Below are positions 25,599-34,335 of a stretch of 64,000 nt of DNA, piece by piece (within the stretch, counting starts at the first letter, position 1; every line of letters begins with the position of its first letter). The position numbers and the translations under genes are program-made. Below the pieces are notes generated by a model. The model worked only from the letters and a program-made list of their open reading frames with translations, did no database searches and had not been told where the DNA came from. The DNA is from JADJNY01 sp046349615 (GTDB taxonomy: Bacteria > Planctomycetota > UBA1135 > GCA-002686595), in NCBI GenBank assembly GCA_046349615.1, contig JAXMBZ010000014.1, positions 1 through 64,000 of the forward strand, in the 5' to 3' direction.

Positions 25599-25687
25599 AC
25601 GGAGTCAGGCCGTTTTTTCAACCGATTCGGCGCCGCGCGTGGGCTGCACGCGGCGCCGAATCGGTTGAAAAAACGGCCTGACTCCGT
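25599..25687. repeat. Long perfect palindrome (39-bp arms), copy 1 of a small family
   Basis: Arms 25599-25637 and 25649-25687 match 39 of 39, with an 11-nt loop. The arm holds a T6 (A6) run in mid-stem. It fills almost exactly the space between the stops of two convergent genes and touches the flavoprotein stop codon, so it may act as a bidirectional terminator. Its outer end TACGGAGTCAG resembles the outer ends of the palindromes at 44931 and 49652. Confidence 0.9.
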
Positions 25688-28600
25688 CAGAGCGTCGCCC
25701 AGATGGGCAGGTTGCCCGCGTGCACGAGGTGGTCGAGCCACAGGTTCGACAGCTTCTCGAGCACCGAGTTCGCGCGCAGTCGCTGGTTCAGATTGTCGAA
25801 GTCGACGCGATCGAGCGGCTGGTCCTGGTTGAAGCACGAGAACACGGGCGCGATCTCGGCGCCGCTCGTCGGGTCCTTGTGCTTGCAGAGGCACTGCGCG
25901 CAGATCTCCTTCATCATGCACTGCATCGGCGAGTTGATGGAGCCGATCGCGACGTGCCCGGGTTGGAGGTGCGGCTGGAGCACCGCGAAGCGCGCCTCGC
26001 GCACCGCGTTCATCATGCGGTCGCTGCCGATGACGATCATCCGCGAGCAATCGGAGAGCTCGAGCTTGCGCTCGTAGAGCTCGCCCTTCGCGTACGCGAG
26101 CATCGCCTGCACGACGTTGCCGCGGAAGTGGCGGTCGTAGGGCCTGCGCGGATCGGGGACGATTTCCGCGCCGTTGTCGGTCGACCAGACGACGACGTCG
26201 GCGGCCGACTCGATCTCCTCGCGCTTGAAGAGGTCCTCACCGCGGCGGAAGGCGGCGAAGTAGACGACCTGACAGCCGTTCTTCCGCAGGGCGCGCCCGA
26301 TGGAGAAGAGCACGGCGTTGCCGAGCCCCCCACCGAGGAGGACGACCTTCTCGCCGTGCGGGATCTCCGTCGGCGCGCCGGTCGGACCCATCACGATCAC
26401 GGGCTCGCCGGGCTTGAGCAGAGCGCAGAGGCGCGAGCTCACGCCCATCTCGAGCACGATCATCGAGAGCAGGCCCTTCGCCGGATCGGTCCACGCGCCG
26501 GTGAGCGCGATGCCCTCGAGCGCGAGGCGGCTGCCGTCGACGATCTCGGCGGAGCTCTCGAAGTTCTGCAGGCGATAGAACTGGCCCGGCTGGAACGAGC
26601 GCGCCGCCGCGGGCGCGTGCACGATCACCTCGGAGATGGTCGGCGTGAGCCGGTTCACCTGGTGCACGCGCGCCTTCCACTCGAACTCGAGCTTCTGCAC
26701 GAGCTTCTTCCAGCTCGCGCGGCGTTCGGCGACGGCGCGCGCATCGCACGCGACGTTCGCGAGGCGCTCGCGGAACGTCGCGAGCACCTGCTTGTGGCCG
26801 TCGCGCGCCGACGACATCGCCTTGACGACGTTGCCGGCGTACGCCGGGTGGTTGTCGCCGTAGACGGTGACCGTGTGCTTCCCGTCGGCGTACGACGTGA
26901 GGAACGCCGTGCCGTGCTTGCCGCGCGACTTGCTCGCGGGCACGAGACCGCTCGGACCCTGGTCGTGGACGTGGAAGAAGCCCTTCTTGACGTCGATCGA
27001 GAACGTGCCGGGCCGCTCGCGCTCGTACATCGTGTTCGGCGACGTCCCCGCCGCGACGAGGACGGTGCCCGCGGGCATCTCGACCTTCTCGCCGCTCGCG
27101 TACCACGTGCCGTCGTCCTTCTTCTTCTGGCGCTCGAACACGATGCCGCGCACGGCGCCGTGCTTGTCGAGGAGCACCTCGAGCGGCGACATGTTCTCGA
27201 CGAAGGTGATCCCCTCCTCGAACGCCTTCTCGATCTCCTCGTGGTTGAGGCGATAGGCGGGCGAGTCGGTCATCTGCTTGCGGTAGACGAGGCGCACGCC
27301 GCCCCACGAACGCACGAGCTTCGCGAGGTCGGGCGCCTCGCCCGCGCGCGCCGCGCGCTCGCGCTCCGCCGCGACGGCGCGGCCGTGCGCGACGAACTCG
27401 TCCAAGTGCGCACGCTCCTCGTCGCTGAAGAACCGGCGCACCTTCTCGTCGCCGAACTCCTGGCAAAGCGTGTCGTAGCGCCCGGCGATCTTCTCGACCT
27501 GCACCGGGTAGTACGCGAGCGCTTCCGTCGCGGTGTCGACGCCGGTGAGACCGCCGCCGATGACGACGACGGGCATGCGCAGCTGCAGGTTCGCGAGCGA
27601 GTCCTTCTTGAACGCGCCCGTGAGCTGCAGCGCCATGAGGAAGTCGCTCGCCTTGCGCACGCCGCGCGCGAGGTTGTTCTTCATGTCGACGACGGTCGGC
27701 TTGCCGGCGCCCGTCGCGATCGCGACGTGGTCGAAGCCGAGCTTCCATGCCTCGTCGAGGTCGAGCGTGCCGCCGAAGCGCACGCCGCCCGCGAGCTCGA
27801 AGTTCTCGCGCCGCAGGAGCGACAGGTAGGGCAGCGTGAGGAAGTTCTTGTCCCAGCGCACGGTGATGCCGTACTCGGAGACCCCGCCGAAACCGAGCAG
27901 CATGCGCTCGTCGAGCGCGCGCTTGATCGTGCCGTAGCTCTCGACCGGGACGGGCGGAACCTCCTTGCCGGACGGATCGCGGAAGCCGGTCCAACCGCGC
28001 GGGAGCGGCTCGATCTTGAGGCCGTCGACGCCGACGACGCCGAAGCCCTCCTGACAGAGATAGTGCGCGAGCGTGTAGCCCGCGGGCCCCATGCCGACCA
28101 CCAGGACGTTGATGCCGTTGTAGGGCAGCGTGAACGGGCGGTTCACGCGCAGCGGGTTCCAGCGCGTGAGGAAGAGGTAGACCTCGGTGCCGAAATCGAG
28201 GTCGAGCACGTCGGTGAGGATGTTCGTCTCGACGCGCGGGATGTCGACGGGCTCCTGCTTCTGGTAGATGCAGGCCTTCATGCAGTCGTTGCAGATGCGG
28301 TGGCCCGTGCCGGGGCACATCGCGTTGTCGACCATGACCATCGCGAGCGCGGCGAGCGGGTCGCCCTCCGCGAAGAGCTGGTGCATCTCGCTGATGCGCT
28401 CGTCGAGCGGACAGCCCGCGAGGTCGATGCCGAGCGGGTTCTTCGCGACCGCGTTCGTCTTCTTGTCGACGAGACCGCGCGAGCACGAGTCCTTCTGACG
28501 ATCGTGACAGAACACGCAGCGGTCGACGTGCGCGAGCGCGTCGACGATCGTGCCGCGGTTGTCGGTGAGCTTGAACCCGTCGCGGCGGCGGAAGTGCTCG

Positions 28601-29343
28601 GCCGGACCCTCGATCGCCTCGGGCAGACCCGGGATCGGCCGCACGGTGTGGACGAGGCCGTGCTCGAAGTCCATGTCGCGCGGCTCGTGGAGCATGCGCC
28701 AGGACTTCAGCGCCGGGTCGTTCGCCTCGCGGCGCAGCTTGAAATCGAGCGCGAGGACCTCGAGCGCCTGCTCGACGGTCTCCGTCCGCGCGGCGCACGC
28801 GCGCTCGGTCGCGGGGCGATCGAGGAGCAGGAGCACGCGGCCCGCCCAGCGCTCCTCGTCGGTGCGGTCGACGTCGGGCATTCCCGGGAGCGCGGCGAGG
28901 AGCGCCTCCGCGTCGGCGCGCACGGACGCCGCGGTGCGGCCCGAAGCGAGCTGGACGCCGCGCACCTTCTTCTTCACGAAGCGATCGCGCGCTTCGTAGA
29001 CCTTCTTGCGCTGGCCGAGCCACGCGCGGCGCGCCGCGGTCCCCTTCTCGATCCGGAAGAGCTTCGCGACGAAGGCGGCGACGTGACGCGCGACTTCGAT
29101 CAGGAGCGTCGACTCCTCCACGTCCGTCTTCTTCGCCGAGCCGTCGCAGTGCCCGCGCCAACGCGCCGCGAGCGCGGCGTCGGACTTCTCGAGTTCCGCG
29201 AGGAAGGCGCGGTGCAGGTCCGCGAGCCGTTCGGGCCGGTGCAGGTCGAGGAAGTCGAAGCCGTCGATCCCGAGGCGCAGCGCCGCGTTCGCGGTCCCAG
29301 TCGAGGTGCCCAGCGTGGTGGAGGAAGGTTCCATGCTCGTCAT
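25687..29343 (-). CDS. Single-chain NfnAB-like (GltD-like + PyrK-like) iron-sulfur flavoprotein
   Basis: 1,218 residues. The N-terminal 250 or so are helical and unassigned. Cysteine clusters follow ('CVFCHDRQKDSCSRG' and 'MCPGTGHRICNDCMKACIYQ') like the Fe-S region of GltD and dihydropyrimidine dehydrogenase. Then come FAD binding ('VLVVGMGPAGYTLAHYL') and NAD(P) binding ('VVVIGGGLTGVDTATEAL'). The last 350 residues are ferredoxin-reductase/PyrK-like ('HAPAAARSFQPGQFYRLQ', 'VVLLGGGLGNAVLF') with a [2Fe-2S]-type set 'CMMKEICAQCLCKH'. This order corresponds to NfnB fused to NfnA, so electron transfer between NADH, NADPH and ferredoxin is likely, possibly bifurcating. ATG 29334 is an alternative start. 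Confidence 0.88.
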   Translation of the reverse strand: MTSMEPSSTTLGTSTGTANAALRLGIDGFDFLDLHRPERLADLHRAFLAELEKSDAALAARWRGHCDGSAKKTDVEESTLLIEVARHVAAFVAKLFRIEKGTAARRAWLGQRKKVYEARDRFVKKKVRGVQLASGRTAASVRADAEALLAALPGMPDVDRTDEERWAGRVLLLLDRPATERACAARTETVEQALEVLALDFKLRREANDPALKSWRMLHEPRDMDFEHGLVHTVRPIPGLPEAIEGPAEHFRRRDGFKLTDNRGTIVDALAHVDRCVFCHDRQKDSCSRGLVDKKTNAVAKNPLGIDLAGCPLDERISEMHQLFAEGDPLAALAMVMVDNAMCPGTGHRICNDCMKACIYQKQEPVDIPRVETNILTDVLDLDFGTEVYLFLTRWNPLRVNRPFTLPYNGINVLVVGMGPAGYTLAHYLCQEGFGVVGVDGLKIEPLPRGWTGFRDPSGKEVPPVPVESYGTIKRALDERMLLGFGGVSEYGITVRWDKNFLTLPYLSLLRRENFELAGGVRFGGTLDLDEAWKLGFDHVAIATGAGKPTVVDMKNNLARGVRKASDFLMALQLTGAFKKDSLANLQLRMPVVVIGGGLTGVDTATEALAYYPVQVEKIAGRYDTLCQEFGDEKVRRFFSDEERAHLDEFVAHGRAVAAERERAARAGEAPDLAKLVRSWGGVRLVYRKQMTDSPAYRLNHEEIEKAFEEGITFVENMSPLEVLLDKHGAVRGIVFERQKKKDDGTWYASGEKVEMPAGTVLVAAGTSPNTMYERERPGTFSIDVKKGFFHVHDQGPSGLVPASKSRGKHGTAFLTSYADGKHTVTVYGDNHPAYAGNVVKAMSSARDGHKQVLATFRERLANVACDARAVAERRASWKKLVQKLEFEWKARVHQVNRLTPTISEVIVHAPAAARSFQPGQFYRLQNFESSAEIVDGSRLALEGIALTGAWTDPAKGLLSMIVLEMGVSSRLCALLKPGEPVIVMGPTGAPTEIPHGEKVVLLGGGLGNAVLFSIGRALRKNGCQVVYFAAFRRGEDLFKREEIESAADVVVWSTDNGAEIVPDPRRPYDRHFRGNVVQAMLAYAKGELYERKLELSDCSRMIVIGSDRMMNAVREARFAVLQPHLQPGHVAIGSINSPMQCMMKEICAQCLCKHKDPTSGAEIAPVFSCFNQDQPLDRVDFDNLNQRLRANSVLEKLSNLWLDHLVHAGNLPIWATL

Positions 29344-29518
29344 GGGGGTCGTGGAGGTTCTCTTCGCGTGGGAAAAAGGCCGCGCAGTGTACCCCGTGCT
29401 CCGCCGCGGCGGAGCGGTCGAGGGCTACGCTTTCCGACGCAGGGACGCGGGGAAGGAGGACGCGCGCGGGTGCGGCGAACGCGCCTCGGGGTTCGTCCGT
29501 CGGCGCACCGCTCCCCGC

Positions 29519-30832
29519 CTACTTCGCCCCCGCCGTCTTCCCGAGCACGAAGATCGCGCGCTGCACGAGGCCCGCGAAGCGCGCTTCGTCGACCGCGTCC
29601 TTCGGGTCGTTCCAGCCCGCGCTGAGCGCGTACCACGCGCCGTCCTTCGCGTGCAGCAGGAACGTCAAGTTCATCACGCCCGGCTCCGAGCCGCCCTTGA
29701 AGCCGCACCACGGGAAGAGCTCCTTCGACACGTCGAGCCCGCGGTGGATCGCGAGGACCTCGCGCACCGCCGTCGCGGGGCCGCTCTCCGTGTTCGCGCG
29801 CAGCCAGTCCATCGCGCGGCAGAGGTCGCTCGCGGACGCGAACCACTCGAGCGTGTCGATGCGGTTCGGGCCCGTGAAGGCGCCGTTGTCGAGGTGCGCT
29901 TCGTCGAGCGGCCAGGACGCGACCTCTTTCGCGAGGTACGCGCGCTTGCCGGCGAGGTCGAGCTTCGCGTACTCGTCCGCGCCCTTCGCGCCGCGCGTCA
30001 TCTTGAGACGGAAGAGCTCGTTCGTCGCGAGGAACGGGAGCGAGCGCTCCGCGTGCGAGTTGCCCATCGCCCCGAGCATCGTCTCGACGCGCTCGCGCCC
30101 GAACGTCGCGAGCAGATGATCCGTCGCGGTGTTGTCGCTGATCGAGATCATCATCGACGCGAGCGTCGCGAGCGTGACGGGCGCGCCGATCGGCCACTCG
30201 TGCATCTGCCCGGACGGGAGTGAGCGGTGCGCCGCGTCGAGCAGGACGACGTCCGCGAGCTTGCGTTTCCCAGCCGCGACTTCCTGCGCGAGCTCGCCGA
30301 GCACGTAGAGCTTGAACGCCGACCCGATCGCGAGCGGCTCGTCGGGCGCGAGCGCCGCGAGCACCTCCGGTTCCTTCCCGCCGAGCTTCCACACCGCGAA
30401 CGAGACGCGCCCGGGGAGCTTCGCGAGCGGCGCGACGACGTCCGCGACGCGCTTCAGCATCGGCGCGGGCATCCCGAAGAAGAGCCCGACGATCGAGTGC
30501 GGCGCCTTCTCGGAGACCGTGATCGTCAGCGGGACGACCTGGTCCTTCTCGAGGATCATGTCGTACACGCCGGAGTACTCGCCCTTGCGCTGCGCGAGCT
30601 GGAGCTCGACGAGCGCGCCCGTGCGCCCGAAGAAGTCCTTCCCGATCGCCTTCATCTGCGCCGCGGGCACTTGTTTCAGGAACGCCGCGTCGAAGAGGTC
30701 GTCGGGCCACGCGGGCTCCGCCGCGATGATCCCCGCGGCCTGACGCGCGCGGGTCTCGAGGACGTCTTGGGCACGCGCGGGGGGCACGAGGAGGGTGACG
30801 AGGGCGAGCACGATCGTCAGGATGGTCGGCAT
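29519..30832 (-). CDS. Exported class A beta-lactamase-fold serine hydrolase
   Basis: 437 residues from ATG 30832, giving the signal peptide MPTILTIVLALVTLLVPPARA; ATG 30841 adds three residues. The N-terminal 130 or so residues look like a DUF3887-type accessory domain. The C-terminal part has class A motifs: 'AIGSAFKLYVLGEL' (SxxK), 'SISDNTATDHLL' (SDN) and 'WCGFKGGSEPG' (KTG counterpart KGG). It could be a beta-lactamase, a DD-peptidase-like enzyme or an esterase; the motif Glu166 loop is not clear, so resistance cannot be claimed. It diverges from the lipoprotein gene at 30858 with almost no space between. Confidence 0.85.
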   Translation of the reverse strand: MPTILTIVLALVTLLVPPARAQDVLETRARQAAGIIAAEPAWPDDLFDAAFLKQVPAAQMKAIGKDFFGRTGALVELQLAQRKGEYSGVYDMILEKDQVVPLTITVSEKAPHSIVGLFFGMPAPMLKRVADVVAPLAKLPGRVSFAVWKLGGKEPEVLAALAPDEPLAIGSAFKLYVLGELAQEVAAGKRKLADVVLLDAAHRSLPSGQMHEWPIGAPVTLATLASMMISISDNTATDHLLATFGRERVETMLGAMGNSHAERSLPFLATNELFRLKMTRGAKGADEYAKLDLAGKRAYLAKEVASWPLDEAHLDNGAFTGPNRIDTLEWFASASDLCRAMDWLRANTESGPATAVREVLAIHRGLDVSKELFPWCGFKGGSEPGVMNLTFLLHAKDGAWYALSAGWNDPKDAVDEARFAGLVQRAIFVLGKTAGAK

Positions 30833-30857
30833 GCCCTTCATCGTCCGTCCGCTGCGC

Positions 30858-31802
30858 GTGCGAATCCAGCCCGCGCTCGCCGCGAGCCTGCTCGTCGCGA
30901 CGGCGTGCGCGCGCGTCGAGCCGAGGTCGGCCGCGCGCGGCACGAACGCGCGGCTCGCACTGCCCGCGGAGCTCGCTCCGGCGCGCGCGTGGTCGGGCTT
31001 CGAGAACGGCGATGGAAGCGTGGCGGTGCGCGTCGCGGAGCTCCACCAGGTCGTGCCCGACCCGGAGCTCGCGGTCCAGCAGGTCCTCGTCGAGAAGCTC
31101 GGCGCCGCGCTGCGCTCGAAGGAGGACGCGACGGTCGCGGGGCTGCCGGCCGTGCTCGCGCGCATCGAGCCGCTCGACGCCTCGAAGGGCTGGACGGACT
31201 GGCAACTGCTCGTGTTCGGGCCGAAGGACACGCTCGACGTGCGCGCCCGGTTTCCGCGCGCGCAGGAGCGCTGGTCCGCGCCGCTGCGCGCCGCGCTGCT
31301 CGGCCTCGAATGGTCGCCGGGCGCGACGAGCGACGTCTTCGAGGGCCCGAGTTTCCGCCTGCGGCCGCCGAAGGGCTGGACGCGCACGACGAGCGTGCAG
31401 GGCATCTACACGTTCGTGGCGCCGCGGTCCGGAACGACGAGCGCGGAGCGGTTCCTCGACCCGAGCCTGACGGTAGTCGTCGAGTCCGGCGCGATCGACG
31501 CGGAGTTCCTCGACACCGAGCTCGTCCTGCGGATGCAGGCGCGCGACAACGCGCAGGACTGGAGCGTCGTGGAGTCGACGCGCATCCGCGTCGCGGGGCT
31601 CCCCGCGCACATGCTGCTCGCGCACGCGCGCGTGCTCCCGGAGGACCGCGAGCTCTTCTTCCTCGGCGTGCTCGTGAGCGGCGACGGGCTGACCTGGTGG
31701 CTGCACGGGGAAGCCCGCCGCGAGCTCGAGGGTTCGGCGCTGAACGAGGTACGCACGGCGCTGCTCTCGTTCGAGCGCCTGCCCGCGGAGACCGTGCGAT
31801 GA
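30858..31802 (+). CDS. Hypothetical lipoprotein
   Basis: 314 residues from GTG 30858, which opens directly with a lipoprotein signal (RIQPALAASLLVATAC). ATG 30831 is in frame but would overlap the start codon of the divergent hydrolase. The mature part reads as two related halves of about 140 residues, each with amphipathic strands and a 'SFRLRPPKGWTR'-type segment reminiscent of PsbP/DUF1795 proteins. This is a weak resemblance. Its stop overlaps the next start (ATGA), so it is made together with the thioredoxin-like protein. Confidence 0.8.
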   Translation: MRIQPALAASLLVATACARVEPRSAARGTNARLALPAELAPARAWSGFENGDGSVAVRVAELHQVVPDPELAVQQVLVEKLGAALRSKEDATVAGLPAVLARIEPLDASKGWTDWQLLVFGPKDTLDVRARFPRAQERWSAPLRAALLGLEWSPGATSDVFEGPSFRLRPPKGWTRTTSVQGIYTFVAPRSGTTSAERFLDPSLTVVVESGAIDAEFLDTELVLRMQARDNAQDWSVVESTRIRVAGLPAHMLLAHARVLPEDRELFFLGVLVSGDGLTWWLHGEARRELEGSALNEVRTALLSFERLPAETVR

Positions 31803-32965
31803 ACGCGAGCGAACGCGTCGGATCCCGAGCGACCCGCGCGCCGCGGACGGCGCACCCGTTCCTGCTCGCTCTCGCCGCGCTCGCGTGCGCGCGCGTGCCC
31901 GCGACCGAGGCCGCGAAGGAGGCCGAGCACGCGCCGATCGAGCCGCCGGGCTCCGTCGCGGCGCCGAGCGGGACGTCGGCGACGCTGCCGATCGGCGCGC
32001 AGGCCCCCGCGCTCCCCGCTCTGCGCTTCCTCGCGGGCGAGCCCGTCGCGGCGTTCGAGCCGGGGCGCACGTACCTCGTCGCGTTCTGGGCGCCGTGGTC
32101 GGGCACGTCGACGCAGGCCTTCGCCCGTCTCTCCGACCTCGACCGCCGTCATCGGGAGCGCGGACTCGTCGTCCTCGCCGTCACCGGGCCCGATGCGCGC
32201 GGCACCACGCTCGCGTCGGCGCGCGCGCGGCTCGCGGAGCTCGGCGAGTTCGTGGCGACGCGCGTCGCGTACGACGAGACCGGAGCTTGGACGCGCGCCT
32301 GGATCGGCGAGCCGAGCGCGCCGTTGCTCCCCGAGGTCTTCCTCGTCGACTCGACGGGCACCGTCGCGGCGCAGGGCGCGCTCGCGGAGGTCGAGCTGCG
32401 CCTGCCGGCCGTGCTCGCCGGCACGCACGACGTCGCGCGCATCGCGAGCGAGGCCGCCGAGAAGCCGGCGCTGCTCGCGAAGAGCGCGGAGCTCCAGCGC
32501 GCGTTCGACGCGGCGTACCGCGCGCACGATTGGGCGCGGGTCGTCGAGCTCTGCGACCAACTCGTCGCGCTCGACGCGGTCCGCAACCGCCGGTTCGCGG
32601 TCTCGAAGTTCCAAGTGCTCTACCTGGAGACACGGCGCACGGACGAGGCGCTCGAGTACGCGCGCACGCTCGCCGAGGGCCTCGCGCGCGACGACGTCGG
32701 CATGCTCGGAACGCTCGCCTGGACGATCGTCGATCCGCACCTCGAGCCGCCGAAGCGCGACCTCGCGCTCGCCGAGGCGTGCGCGCGGCGCGCGGTCGAG
32801 CTCACGGCGCGACGCAATCCGGTGCTGCTCGACACGCTCGCGCGCGTCCACGCCGCGGGCGGCGACCTGGCCCGTGCGATCCGCGTCGAGGAGGAGGCCG
32901 CGCACCTCGACCCGCTCTTCCAGGGCACGCTGAGCGACTACCGCGCTCGCACGGAAGGGCGCTGA
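31799..32965 (+). CDS. Thioredoxin-like/TPR lipoprotein with SxxS in place of CxxC
   Basis: 388 residues with a lipoprotein-like signal ('LLALAALAC', Cys30). A TlpA-type thioredoxin domain (about 62-215) is followed by TPR-like helices (about 230-385). At the active site it reads 'FWAPWSGTSTQAF': both redox cysteines are Ser (S101 and S104), so it cannot do disulfide exchange. The next gene is a full-length paralogue with CGPC. It may bind client proteins or a partner without redox chemistry. Coupled to the upstream lipoprotein by ATGA. The paralogy is seen; the role is unknown. Confidence 0.88.
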   Translation: MNASERVGSRATRAPRTAHPFLLALAALACARVPATEAAKEAEHAPIEPPGSVAAPSGTSATLPIGAQAPALPALRFLAGEPVAAFEPGRTYLVAFWAPWSGTSTQAFARLSDLDRRHRERGLVVLAVTGPDARGTTLASARARLAELGEFVATRVAYDETGAWTRAWIGEPSAPLLPEVFLVDSTGTVAAQGALAEVELRLPAVLAGTHDVARIASEAAEKPALLAKSAELQRAFDAAYRAHDWARVVELCDQLVALDAVRNRRFAVSKFQVLYLETRRTDEALEYARTLAEGLARDDVGMLGTLAWTIVDPHLEPPKRDLALAEACARRAVELTARRNPVLLDTLARVHAAGGDLARAIRVEEEAAHLDPLFQGTLSDYRARTEGR

Positions 32966-33145
32966 CCACCCATCGGGAGCGCGTCACGCGGACTTCGGGC
33001 TCGATGCGCGCGCACCGTGCGCCGCGGCAGGCAAGGTCGACGAAAAAGCTCGCCGTCCTCCCCACCGGGCGGTGGTCGTCCTCGCGCGCTCGGGCTAGCC
33101 TCGGTCGGCGTTCGACGCGCGTCCCCCAAGTTCAGGAACCCCAGC

Positions 33146-34249
33146 ATGAAGCTCCACCGGATCGCTCTCCTCGCCCTCGGCCTCGCCCTCGTACCCGCTG
33201 TGTCCCCCGCGACGACGCCCGCGCTCGCCGCGCAGGAGCAGAAGGCGAAGACGCCGAGCCTGAAGGTCGGCGACCTCGCCCCCGCGCTCACGATCGAGAA
33301 GTGGGTCAAGGGCGCGCCCGTGCCCGCCTTCGAGAAGGGCAAGGTCTACCTGGTCGAGTTCTGGGCGACGTGGTGCGGCCCGTGCATCGCGAGCATGCCG
33401 CACATCAGCGAGCTCCAGAAGAAGTACAAGGACCAGGGCTTCACCGTCATCGGCGTGACGTCGGCCGACAAGCGCAACACGCTCGAGAAGGTCGAGAAGA
33501 TGGTCGCCGACAAGGGCGACGGCATGGGGTACACGGTCGCGTGGGACAAGGAACGCACGACGAACGAGGCCTTCATGCGCGCCGCGGAGCAGGACGGCAT
33601 CCCCTGCTCGTTCCTGATCGACCGCAACGGCTACGTCGCGTACATCGGCCATCCGATGGGCATCGACGCGACGCTCGCGGACGTGCTCGCGGGCAAGCAC
33701 GACCTGAAGGCGCTGGCGGAGAAGTTCGCGAAGGCGAAGGAACTCGAGGCCAAGGCCAACTCCATCCAGATGGAGATGAACACCGCGGCGCGCGCGAAGG
33801 ACTGGGACAAGATGCTCCAGCTCTGCGATCAACTGATCGCCCTCGACGCCGCCCAGTTCGGCGGCGCCGCCGCGACGAAGTTCCGGATCCTCGCGGTCGA
33901 GAAGAAGGACACGACGACGGCGTTCGCCTACGCGCGCGAGGTGCTCGCCGGCTTCGGCAAGAACGACGCGAACGTGCTCAACGCCCTCGCCTGGACGATG
34001 GTCGACCCCGACCACCCGCTCGCGCAGACCGACGCGAAGCTCGCGATCCAGATGGCGGCGCGCGCGGCGGAGATCACCGAGCGCAAGAACGGCGCGATCC
34101 TCGACACGCTCGCGCGCGCGCACTTCGCGAACGGCGAACTCGACCAGGCGATCGCGATCCAGACCGAGGCCGTCGCGCTCGACAAGAGCCTCCAGACCGC
34201 GCTCGACGAGTACAAGGCCGCGAAGGAGAGCAAGAAGGCCGGCAACTGA
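33146..34249 (+). CDS. Exported TlpA-type thioredoxin with C-terminal TPR-like repeats
   Basis: 367 residues from ATG 33146, giving a signal peptide ending about 'TPALAA'. The thioredoxin domain has 'FWATWCGPCIASMPHI' (C77 and C80) and 'DGIPCSFLIDRNG', typical of TlpA/ResA-like thiol-disulfide oxidoreductases of the periplasm. The C-terminal 150 residues ('LQLCDQLIALDA', 'EITERKNGAILDTLARAHF') are helical repeats shared with the preceding SxxS paralogue, so the pair arose by tandem duplication. It lies 180 bp after that gene and is followed by a good terminator. Confidence 0.93.
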   Translation: MKLHRIALLALGLALVPAVSPATTPALAAQEQKAKTPSLKVGDLAPALTIEKWVKGAPVPAFEKGKVYLVEFWATWCGPCIASMPHISELQKKYKDQGFTVIGVTSADKRNTLEKVEKMVADKGDGMGYTVAWDKERTTNEAFMRAAEQDGIPCSFLIDRNGYVAYIGHPMGIDATLADVLAGKHDLKALAEKFAKAKELEAKANSIQMEMNTAARAKDWDKMLQLCDQLIALDAAQFGGAAATKFRILAVEKKDTTTAFAYAREVLAGFGKNDANVLNALAWTMVDPDHPLAQTDAKLAIQMAARAAEITERKNGAILDTLARAHFANGELDQAIAIQTEAVALDKSLQTALDEYKAAKESKKAGN

Positions 34250-34273
34250 GCGCCGCGTTCGCGCTGAAAGTCG

Positions 34274-34306
34274 GCGAGCCCCGGAAGTCCGGGGCTCGCT
34301 CGTTTT
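34274..34306 (+). terminator. Intrinsic terminator after the thioredoxin-TPR gene
   Basis: GCGAGCCCCGGA pairs with TCCGGGGCTCGC (34274-34285 with 34288-34299; some inner pairs open into the loop), then CTCGTTTT. It also separates this gene from the convergent CHRD protein. Confidence 0.85.
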
Positions 34307-34335
34307 CGGGCCGCTTCAGGGCGCGGCGGCCCGCG

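Noticed and set aside
25720..29625. Plus-strand open frame of about 1,300 codons antisense to the NfnAB-like gene
   Set aside because: Low-complexity Arg/Val/Leu/His composition, no domain; the minus strand encodes a well-defined flavoprotein.
29519..30832. Reading the class A-fold gene as an antibiotic resistance gene
   Set aside because: SxxK, SDN and KGG motifs are present, but the extra N-terminal domain and unclear general-base loop do not allow that claim.
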